NCBI GenBank assembly: GCA_910579275.1
Contig: CAJTTO010000033.1
Span: forward strand, 1-47,490
Length of the DNA stretch: 47,490 bases
Direction of reading: 5' to 3'
From: an uncultured Lachnospiraceae bacterium
GTDB lineage: Bacteria; Bacillota; Clostridia; Lachnospirales; Lachnospiraceae
Shown here: positions 41,385-47,490 of the stretch, in pieces
How positions within the stretch are numbered: the stretch's first letter is position 1
How the letters are laid out: each line of letters opens with the position of its first letter
Translations under genes and position numbers: made by a program
The notes under the pieces: model-generated
Database searches by the model: none
What the model was told of the DNA's origin: nothing
The model's input: only the letters and a program-made list of their open reading frames with translations

Positions 41385-42083
41385 TCAACCGCCCAAAGGT
41401 CTGAACTGGGCTTTATTCAACTCATATAAAAACGTATGAATGAAAATTGGATTCCCATTTTTATCATTTTTATATGATTGATGATCAAGCGTGCTGATGC
41501 GTTGAAATCCTAATCTTTCTAAAAGTCTCCATGAGGATACATTCCGCACATCACAATCTCCATAAATTGTATGAATACCGACGGACTCAAACAGATAATG
41601 AACAAGTGCATCACTTGCTTCTGTCGCATAACCTTGTCCGCAATATCTAGTGCTCCATCCAGACAGAAATTAGATTTGTGGGCTGCATGATTCGTTCCAG
41701 TGCTAGGCAAAATTTCGACGGCGATGCGGTGGCATCGTCTAGAAATTTTAACGACGCAATGGTGCGAAACAGGCGGTTCACGATTCTAATTTCTGACCGG
41801 ATGGAGTACTAGGATTAAAATCATAATCGATACAATAATGTCCTTCATCATCTATCCAATAGCCAACACTTCCTATAACTTTCTGCTTTACTTTTAATTC
41901 AGCAACAAGACGATTATCCATATCCTTCCACTCAGCAATCATGTTTCTTACCTGTTTTTCTGACATTGGATAAAAATCTTCAAATTTGCTGACTTCTTCA
42001 TCGGAAAAATATTTTAAAATATCCTCAAAATCTGTCACTTTTTAATTTCTCAAAAGTAATCGATTCGTTTCTATCGTTATCAT
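41385..42083 (-). pseudogene. GNAT N-acetyltransferase (RimJ/RimL type), broken twice
   Basis: Read on the minus strand from ATG 42083, the product begins MITIETNRLLLRN, a typical RimJ/RimL start, and stops at an in-frame TAA (42044-42042, codon 14). After the TAA the frame continues KVTDFEDILKYF to IDYDFNP (about residue 92), where a 158-bp MITE (41651-41808) interrupts it. Removing the MITE and one CTAG copy restores RYCGQGYATEA, the acetyl-CoA loop, and the rest runs to the stop at 41385. A GTG at 42038 could restart translation past the TAA, but the MITE still ends it. The gene is therefore inactive. Confidence 0.85.
41651..41808. mobile_element. 158-bp MITE inserted in GNAT gene
   Basis: Terminal inverted repeats of 24 bp, TGCTCCATCC-A-GACAGAAATT (41651-41674) and its complement (41785-41808), match at 21 of 24 positions. 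CTAG flanks both sides (41647-41650 and 41809-41812). Inner inverted repeats AAAATTTC/GAAATTTT (41709-41716/41742-41749) and CGATGC/GCATCG (41722-41727/41732-41737) give a long hairpin. It has no coding capacity. The 4-bp YTAR-like duplication suggests an IS5-group transposase acting in trans, which is an inference. Confidence 0.8.
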
Positions 42084-42147
42084 CTAACCTCATTCCTTAT
42101 TCTGTTTTTACTATGGGTATCGTCCATTTACTTTAATGTTATAACAA

Positions 42148-42198
42148 GTGAGCGCTTTTGCAAATTAAGGATAAAAAGCGGCAAATGAATGCGCTCAC
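42148..42198. other. Inverted repeat downstream of ABC permease gene
   Basis: GTGAGCGC (42148-42155) and GCGCTCAC (42191-42198) are perfect inverted repeats; inside them TTTGC (42157-42161) can pair with GCAAA (42181-42185). No good T-tract follows, so a terminator role is uncertain. A smaller CGGATaaaATCCG hairpin lies near 42220. Confidence 0.4.
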
Positions 42199-42255
42199 AA
42201 GTATAAAGCCCTAACGGATAAAATCCGCCGGCACCGCATGTATGATGGGATGCCC

Positions 42256-43521
42256 TTAAAGTATAAAAAGTAAAACTGCGATTTCTACAACCAGCAGAAC
42301 CAGCAGGGCATACAGCAGTACCGGACAGGCTAAGACTGCCCCCGCAAGCAGAAGCATTACCACCGGAACCACATATTTCCGCGGATGGTGCCACAGGTCG
42401 CTTTCAATCTTCCAGTCCCGTATGGAATAAAACCATTCCAGCAGCACAGACAACACCGCACTCTGCAAGGCAAAGAAAACAGCTCCCGCAGTCATTTGGA
42501 CAGTGACGCTGCCGTTTTGTATCCGCCAGCTACAGAGGAATATCACATCTGCCGCCATATTACAAAGGAAGATAAACAGGCAGTATGGAATGCAAAAGCG
42601 CCTTTTCTGCCCGGGCAGGAAACGGAGTGCCTGCTCCAGATCAGGGTCACAGGAGAGCAGGATACAGACGGGCGTATTGAAGGATAAAATTGCAAAGCCC
42701 ACAGGAATAACGGACAGAACGGTCATTTCTCTAAAAAAACAGGGCAGTACCAAAGCTACACACCACATCACAGCGGTATTGAGCAGATAATTCTTATGGC
42801 AGCTCAGATAGCGGAAAAAATACCGCCAAAGTGTTGCCCTCTTCCCCTGCCGGACTACATGGTAAGTTTTACCATGGCTTTTCCTGCTCTCCTTCTGATA
42901 AAAATCGTATCCGTCTGCTCTCCATAAAATCAAGACAGCAAACAGACCATTCACAAGCAGCAACAGGTCAACCAAGACTTCATTTCCAAATATAATAGAA
43001 TCCAAAGACAGCATTTCAGTGTCAGGTATTGTCATGCATAAAATTGCAGACACTATGACAGCAGTCCATAGCCCGCCCACATACCAGTATTTCCTCATGG
43101 AATAAACCGCGGCAGCCATCAAAACCGCATGGATCATGCAGAGAAGCATTGCCACCAAATCTACTGGTTTCCATGCAGAAACGGCCATCAGTACCGCGAA
43201 AAGCAGCCCAGTCTTTGTAAGAACCGTATAGGCGCCCAGCACCCCCACATAAGAAAAAACAAACTCCCTGCGTCGATATGGCAGCATCAGCATCGCCGTA
43301 AGCTCCACCGCGTTATCTTTGGAAGAAAGGGCCTGCCACATCACGCCCGCAGTAAAGGCGCTGATCATCAAAACCCGTATAAACGATGCAATCTGCACCT
43401 GAAAACCAGAAATATACAATCCCCAAAAGACAATCACATCCATGAAAAGAGTCCGTGGCAGCCGCTCATATTTTGCCCCAAACAGCTTTTTGGCAAAGGC
43501 TTTACCTGTCATTTTCATCAT
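42256..43521 (-). CDS. ABC transporter membrane subunit
   Basis: The 421-residue protein has roughly 10-12 hydrophobic segments, including two clusters (about 25-190 and 265-415), like ABC-2-type exporters of drugs or peptides. I do not recognise a specific family. It starts at ATG 43521, 6 nt after GGGAGG, and overlaps the ATPase gene by 20 nt, so translation is probably coupled. The ATPase upstream is its partner. Confidence 0.85.
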   Translation of the reverse strand: MMKMTGKAFAKKLFGAKYERLPRTLFMDVIVFWGLYISGFQVQIASFIRVLMISAFTAGVMWQALSSKDNAVELTAMLMLPYRRREFVFSYVGVLGAYTVLTKTGLLFAVLMAVSAWKPVDLVAMLLCMIHAVLMAAAVYSMRKYWYVGGLWTAVIVSAILCMTIPDTEMLSLDSIIFGNEVLVDLLLLVNGLFAVLILWRADGYDFYQKESRKSHGKTYHVVRQGKRATLWRYFFRYLSCHKNYLLNTAVMWCVALVLPCFFREMTVLSVIPVGFAILSFNTPVCILLSCDPDLEQALRFLPGQKRRFCIPYCLFIFLCNMAADVIFLCSWRIQNGSVTVQMTAGAVFFALQSAVLSVLLEWFYSIRDWKIESDLWHHPRKYVVPVVMLLLAGAVLACPVLLYALLVLLVVEIAVLLFIL

Positions 43522-44254
43522 GCAGCGCCTCCCGTATATCCTCGGCATTAATCTGCCCGCGTTCAAATGTCTGCCGGATTCTGCCGTTCTCTAGGACAAA
43601 TACCCGGTCAGAAGTCAGCGTGATGCTTTCTAGGATATGTGAGGAAAACAGTACAGTTCCATGTTCCTTATACCCCGAAATCTGCCGATACAGGTATTCC
43701 GTACTTTGGAAATCCAGCCCATTGACCGGCTCGTCCAAAAGAAGCAATCTTGGTTTCAGGGCAAAAGCCGTAATCAGGAATGCCTTTTTCCGGTTTCCGG
43801 TTGACAGCTCCCTTAACAGGGTATCTGTATACTCTTCAAAATGAAAGCCCTGTATCAGCTCCGACACATTCGGAACCTCTTTCCCATAGGCGGCGCATAC
43901 ATAGGCCAGATATTCCCAGAAGGTAAAATACGAAAAAGAATTGTCCTCGGCAAATACCGTGTAGCGGCAGCGCTTAAAATCCTGCTTTCGGAAATCCACA
44001 GGTGCACCACAAAAGAAGATACCCTCTGACCGAAAGGTAGGGAGCAGTCCTGAAAGTACCTTCAGAAATGTGGTTTTCCCGGCTCCGTTCAGCCCAATCA
44101 ATCCTGCCACTTCATGCTCGTCCAGCGCAAAAGAGAAATCCAAAAGTATCCTTTTCTCGTTATTGTACCATGCACTCAGATTTTGAATCGTCAGGAGCGC
44201 GTCTCCCATCTTACCTGCCTCCCTTGCCGTCCTTTTCTTTTTTCCATGCCACAT
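43502..44254 (-). CDS. ABC transporter ATPase
   Basis: The 250-residue ATPase has Walker A GLNGAGKTTF (about residue 55), Q-loop region, signature ELSTGNRKKAFL (a variant of LSGGQ, as in ABC-2 exporters), Walker B LLLLDEPVNGLD and H-loop SSHIL. ATG 44254 is preceded by AAGGAGGG at 7 nt and is chosen over an ATG six codons earlier. It overlaps the permease gene. Together with the secreted DUF5301-like protein upstream it probably forms an efflux or immunity-type operon. Confidence 0.92.
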   Translation of the reverse strand: MWHGKKKRTAREAGKMGDALLTIQNLSAWYNNEKRILLDFSFALDEHEVAGLIGLNGAGKTTFLKVLSGLLPTFRSEGIFFCGAPVDFRKQDFKRCRYTVFAEDNSFSYFTFWEYLAYVCAAYGKEVPNVSELIQGFHFEEYTDTLLRELSTGNRKKAFLITAFALKPRLLLLDEPVNGLDFQSTEYLYRQISGYKEHGTVLFSSHILESITLTSDRVFVLENGRIRQTFERGQINAEDIREALHDENDR

Positions 44255-44275
44255 TGTTTTTCCCTCCTTCATTGC

Positions 44276-45052
44276 TTACGGTTCGTAATTTATATAGGGA
44301 ATGTATTTATCTATCAAATCATAATCCTCTTTTGAGATCGTATATACTCCATTGTTCGTCTGCTCAATAAAATATTTTCCCTCATCTTCATATAGAAATA
44401 GTCTGCATATCACATTCTCTTTACTGGTAAAATCTACATTGATAATGTTTTCCACACGGACGGGTGTACCTATTTCGCCGCTCTTTGTAGTAGGTTTTGT
44501 ATCTTCTAAAATACCCAGAATCCCTGCCATATCATCTTTGCCGTTTATCACGATGGGCATGTCAGAATTTTTTTTGAGAATGAGGCTGTCTACTGCCCCT
44601 GCGTCTGGCAGCTCAAGTTCATATGTGTTTAATTCTTTCGCCTCTATAAAATCGGGGATGACTGGTTTCCCTTTTCCCTCGAATTTCACATTATAAAACT
44701 TGTCTGTTTTTTCATCGTAAAGCAATGCATAGTCAAAATTACAGATTGGCAGATCCTGTTCTTCTGCCGTTAATGTCTCATCCATTTGGCCGGGCCGGAC
44801 AGTATACGCATCGGCAGAAACCCCAAAAACCGTATATTCAGGCGCATATGTCGTCACCAGCATTTGTACGTCCGAAACTTTCAGGGAATATGCCTCATCA
44901 TCGTTTATGTTCATATCCGTATAATGGGATACTGCTTCGTTTAAGCGCTCCACAGGCATTTGCTCCGCAGGCTTATTTTTTGCCAAAAGCCAAATACATA
45001 TGGTTCCAATCAATACGATACTTGTTATTATTAAGAACAATTTCTTTTTCAT
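44276..45052 (-). CDS. Membrane-anchored DUF5301-like protein
   Basis: The 258-residue protein has an N-terminal anchor (about 5-24, LFLIITSIVLIGTICIWLL). The remainder is extracytoplasmic, with an acidic N-terminal part and a C-terminal portion (about 160-255, …DMAGILGILEDTKPT… LFLYEDEGKYFIEQTNNGVYTIS… DLIDKYI) that resembles DUF5301. Function is unknown. AAGGAG lies 8 nt before the ATG. The start overlaps the stop of a 52-codon ORF (ATGA), which suggests translational coupling. An ABC ATPase and permease follow. Confidence 0.75.
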   Translation of the reverse strand: MKKKLFLIITSIVLIGTICIWLLAKNKPAEQMPVERLNEAVSHYTDMNINDDEAYSLKVSDVQMLVTTYAPEYTVFGVSADAYTVRPGQMDETLTAEEQDLPICNFDYALLYDEKTDKFYNVKFEGKGKPVIPDFIEAKELNTYELELPDAGAVDSLILKKNSDMPIVINGKDDMAGILGILEDTKPTTKSGEIGTPVRVENIINVDFTSKENVICRLFLYEDEGKYFIEQTNNGVYTISKEDYDLIDKYIPYINYEP

Positions 45053-45207
45053 AAGCAGTGCTCCTTAAATTTATTGGCATCTCTTTGCTTCTCTATGTAT
45101 CCTGAAGCTTTCTCCATACATATGCTTCTTTCAGCAGGCATTCTATGCATTTTTGCTTTCCGCTGATGGGATAAAAGCTTCACGCTTCCTCTTTTTAATC
45201 CTGTCAT
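45049..45207 (-). CDS. 52-residue basic peptide gene in the ABC operon
   Basis: ATG 45207 has AAGGAGG about 10 nt upstream and the 52-codon frame ends in a TGA that overlaps the ATG of the next gene. The product starts MTGLKRGSVKLLSHQRKAK and is strongly basic, with two Cys but no TM segment or signal peptide. Coding is supported by the ribosome site and the overlap; the function is unknown. It could be a translational coupling device for the next gene. Confidence 0.5.
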   Translation of the reverse strand: MTGLKRGSVKLLSHQRKAKMHRMPAERSICMEKASGYIEKQRDANKFKEHCL

Positions 45208-45211
45208 GATT

Positions 45212-45580
45212 CTATTGCCTCCTTATCCTTCGATGTACATTTCGACATACTAAAAGAATCAGCCCAATCAACACCAATGTCACAGCCGCCGCTATGGTGG
45301 AACTGACACGCATAACGGGGAACTGCTCATATTTCAATATGTAAGTAACAAAAGCATTCGGCAGGTTCACAAAGAAGGATACAATCAGGTTATTACCAGA
45401 TATACAGTACAGCGGAATCAAAAGGCTGAATACCAACCCATACAGGAGATTGTAAAAAATAAAATATTGCATGGGCGTTATATTGAGATTCGCTGCCGTA
45501 ATGCAGATAATCAGCATGATTTCCATGCCGACTGAAATCAGGAGCATTTTTTCTTTTCCGCTACTTGCCGCTTCCTTCAA
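45212..45580 (-). CDS. Small membrane protein, about four TM segments
   Basis: The 122-residue protein starts at TTG 45580, whose last two bases begin the TGA of the 42-codon gene upstream (TTGA); GGGGTGG lies 5 nt before it. It has hydrophobic segments near 15-35, 40-60, 65-85 and 95-118, ending in a basic tail (RNVHRRIRRQ). No family recognised. It may be a membrane partner of the peptide encoded just before it. Confidence 0.65.
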   Translation of the reverse strand: MKEAASSGKEKMLLISVGMEIMLIICITAANLNITPMQYFIFYNLLYGLVFSLLIPLYCISGNNLIVSFFVNLPNAFVTYILKYEQFPVMRVSSTIAAAVTLVLIGLILLVCRNVHRRIRRQ

Positions 45581-45705
45581 CCTAACCACCCCTGATAAAA
45601 CGCAACTGCTCCAAAAATTGCGCCTACAGCCATCCCCGCCAATGTTACAACAATTATGATAAGATGCTCTTTCATCAGCTTCCCCAATTCTTTTAAATCG
45701 TCCAT
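45577..45705 (-). CDS. 42-residue single-TM small protein
   Basis: ATG 45705 has AAAGGAGG upstream. The product starts with an amphipathic charged segment (MDDLKELGKLMKEH) followed by one TM helix rich in Gly, Ala and Val. The TGA overlaps the TTG start of the next gene by two bases. Coding is strongly suggested by the ribosome site and the overlap; the role is unknown. It lies 40 nt after the XRE regulator gene on the same strand. Confidence 0.65.
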   Translation of the reverse strand: MDDLKELGKLMKEHLIIIVVTLAGMAVGAIFGAVAFYQGWLG

Positions 45706-45745
45706 TGAACCTTTCCTCCTTTGTCCCACAACGGGAATTTATCAA

Positions 45746-46210
45746 TTACCTTTTCTGATTTAGACGGATATAGAAATCGTAGGCTTTGGAACATTCTTCA
45801 TATGGAAGATTAGTTTCATTCATCAAATACTCAACGGCTTCCTCCTTTGTATTGAATGTAGATAAAAGAACTGTTGTTTCTGAAATTCTGGTTAAAGCAT
45901 TAAGAAACTCATTATAAGTGATGCCACAATCACTATCGTATAATCTGCCTGCCAATAAGTTTATCAGATATTCATTTGCTTCTTTTTTATCCTCATCATT
46001 CAGCTTTTTTCCGGCAAATAATTCATTTATTGAAATGTCCAATATTTTGCATAATGGTTTAAATAATGATGAATCCGGCAAACAATTACCATTTTCCCAG
46101 TTTGAAACCGACTTATTTGTAATTCCCAGTTTTTCAGCCAATCCTTCTTGTGTAAGTTTTTTCGCCTTACGATTTTCAGCAATAAATCTTCCAATTTTCT
46201 CTTGGTTCAT
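45746..46210 (-). CDS. XRE-family helix-turn-helix regulator
   Basis: The 154-residue protein has an N-terminal HTH_3 domain (about 5-62, IGRFIAENRKAKKLTQEGLAEKLGIT with VSNWENGNCLPD) and a ~90-residue acidic C-terminal domain that is not recognised. ATG 46210 is preceded by AGGAAG at 7 nt and is chosen over an ATG six codons earlier. It heads the operon of small membrane proteins and the ABC transporter, and a palindromic site lies just upstream, so autoregulation is likely but inferred. Confidence 0.9.
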   Translation of the reverse strand: MNQEKIGRFIAENRKAKKLTQEGLAEKLGITNKSVSNWENGNCLPDSSLFKPLCKILDISINELFAGKKLNDEDKKEANEYLINLLAGRLYDSDCGITYNEFLNALTRISETTVLLSTFNTKEEAVEYLMNETNLPYEECSKAYDFYIRLNQKR

Positions 46211-46234
46211 GGTGTCACTTCCTTTCATAAAATA

Positions 46235-46258
46235 ATATAAACACTAAACTGTTTATAT
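46235..46258. promoter_or_regulatory. Candidate operator of XRE regulator
   Basis: ATATAAAC, eight bases, GTTTATAT is a perfect inverted repeat 25 nt upstream of the XRE start codon. Its TATATAAC-like core also occurs upstream of the CPBP gene (47296 and 47432). Confidence 0.4.
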
Positions 46259-46370
46259 AACACCTATCAAAGGTAGATATCAGTACAATTCCGGTTTGTC
46301 TCTATGTCAACGCTTAACGCATTCCCTCCAAACTTCTATCTATTTCCGCTTCTGTTCCTGCAATAATACC

Positions 46371-47213
46371 TTATCGAACCTTAGTAGTTCGATAAGTATG
46401 AATTGCCAACACAACCGTAAAGGAAATAACTTGTGCAGCCATGATTCGGACAATTTGTAATTCGTCTGCGCCATTTAGCGAAACGACATGCAGCATGTTT
46501 GTAGCAACGGTATTATTGAATAAATGGTCGCCAAGCCCTGCCCATAGATTTCCTGTTATGCGGTAAAGAAGTCCCCATTTGATGCCCATAATCCCGGCAA
46601 GGATGATATAACCGATACCCATTAGAAGCATTGCCGCAAACGACATTTCGCCATTTATGTAGCTTCTGATGGGCATTACAATATGCCAGACACCAAACAA
46701 AAATGCAGCAATATAATTCGCTTGCATAAATGGCTTTGTTTCGGAAAGTGTTCTTATGAACAGACCGCGAAAAACGCCCTCCTCCATCCATACATTGACG
46801 ATATTGAATAGTACACATAACAGAAAGAAAACAAAATCCGTATTTTTTATTTGAGAGCCGGTTAAGGAAAAACTGCTGATATAGATTTCCAAATGCGCAG
46901 AATTGCCTTGCAGCGCTAAAATCCCTAATTCCAGTCCAAAAGAAACGGCAAAGCAAACGCTTCCCAATAACAACCCTTTCAAAATACCGCTTACAAAACC
47001 GTCTCTTTGAAATCCAATATCACGCCATGTAAGATTTATCTTTTTCAATGCCAGCACCAAAAAGATAATTCCAATGACTTTATGGAGCACATTTTCTCCA
47101 ATAGCTGTTTTGTCTGTTTCAATTAAAAAGTATTCCACAAACCTTACAGACAAGCAAAACATGAAGATTATCATGCATAAATTTGTTGATTTGTATTTTA
47201 TGTTTTTTTCCAT
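46371..47213 (-). CDS. CPBP intramembrane metalloprotease (CAAX protease/bacteriocin-processing family)
   Basis: The 280-residue membrane protein has about eight TM segments. The CPBP/Abi motifs are visible: EEGVFRGLF (the EExxxR motif, about residue 143), FGVWHIV (about 170) and GDHLFNN (about 231), which supply Glu and His ligands for the metal. Family members process bacteriocins, confer self-immunity, or act in other membrane proteolysis. It is 160 nt upstream of the XRE gene on the same strand, and a peptide-exporter-like operon follows, so a bacteriocin or immunity context is possible. GGAGG lies 9 nt before the ATG. Confidence 0.9.
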   Translation of the reverse strand: MEKNIKYKSTNLCMIIFMFCLSVRFVEYFLIETDKTAIGENVLHKVIGIIFLVLALKKINLTWRDIGFQRDGFVSGILKGLLLGSVCFAVSFGLELGILALQGNSAHLEIYISSFSLTGSQIKNTDFVFFLLCVLFNIVNVWMEEGVFRGLFIRTLSETKPFMQANYIAAFLFGVWHIVMPIRSYINGEMSFAAMLLMGIGYIILAGIMGIKWGLLYRITGNLWAGLGDHLFNNTVATNMLHVVSLNGADELQIVRIMAAQVISFTVVLAIHTYRTTKVR

Positions 47214-47348
47214 ATATAGCTGCCTCCATCAGCACCAATTCCTTTTTTATATGCGACCTCCTGTCAAACAGGAAGTTACCAAGCCAAAAAATTTTTATAT
47301 AACAGCAGTTTACAAGTTTTTGTGAAAGTTATATTTTTATGGTTTTGC

Positions 47349-47441
47349 ATTGAATTAATATTCAATTTTCCTGTACTTTTCAGACAATCAAGTGCATATT
47401 TGTTACATTTTAATAGGTTATAAACTGGTGTTATATAACAC
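47349..47441. promoter_or_regulatory. Two palindromes upstream of CPBP gene
   Basis: ATTGAAT, four bases, ATTCAAT (47349-47366) and the perfect 14-bp palindrome GTGTTATATAACAC (47428-47441) lie in the AT-rich region 47214-47490. They could be operators; no clear gene lies between 47214 and the window end. Confidence 0.35.
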
Positions 47442-47490
47442 TACTTTACAACTTATAAAAACAACCACATTGCTGTTTAACCAGCCGTTT

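Noticed and set aside
41519..41710. 63-codon minus-strand frame inside the GNAT remnant
   Set aside because: It is in the wrong register; the GNAT C-terminal half reads in another frame with clear family motifs.

Overview
The window looks like the chromosome of a low-to-mid GC anaerobic Firmicute, most likely a Lachnospiraceae member (Clostridia). The support is the gene order dgt-dnaG-rpoD-trmK-nif3, a CIRCE-controlled groES-groEL pair, a catalytic plus regulatory ATCase (pyrBI), a DUF5050 protein, a PHP-HAD fusion and strong GGAGG ribosome sites. No species can be named from sequence alone. No tRNA, rRNA or CRISPR array was seen.

Layout. Positions 1-35.8 kb are core chromosome, mostly on the minus strand: a 7TM sensor cut by the window edge; a minimal glycyl-radical spare-part protein behind a Crp/Fnr-type promoter, with the Crp/Fnr-family gene beside it; groES-groEL; a degenerate GGDEF protein; a PHP-HAD fusion; an ABC-F ATPase; an unrecognised 705-residue protein; then pheA-ppx-ppk-maf with small partners. 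On the plus strand lie a DUF5050 protein, a CmpB-like membrane protein and pyrBI with its leader. Back on the minus strand are two COG0523 GTPases (one very His-rich), dCMP deaminase, a membrane-anchored protease overlapping an L,D-transpeptidase, RNase P RNA, a TGS-uridine-kinase-like protein, and the macromolecular-synthesis operon.

Positions 35.8-47.5 kb are accessory. They hold an MFS drug-efflux-type gene behind a leader peptide and two competing hairpins, an immunity-like gene after a coding remnant, an ABC ATPase remnant, a YbhB protein, an AAA-ATPase/PD-(D/E)XK protein, a structured repeat, a GNAT gene broken by a nonsense codon and a 158-bp MITE, an ABC exporter operon with two overlapping tiny genes that begins with an XRE regulator, and a CPBP protease.

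The most interesting items are non-coding or very small. (1) A 26-codon leader ORF with a 21-bp terminator and a mutually exclusive antiterminator lies ahead of the MFS gene. (2) A Phe/U-rich 26-codon leader ends 3 nt before a terminator-like hairpin upstream of pyrBI, which resembles the enterobacterial pyrL attenuator. (3) A palindrome is centred at exactly -41.5 of the spare-part glycyl-radical gene. (4) A MITE has a 4-bp target duplication whose removal restores the GNAT reading frame. (5) A three-hairpin repeat has a degraded relative 17 kb away.
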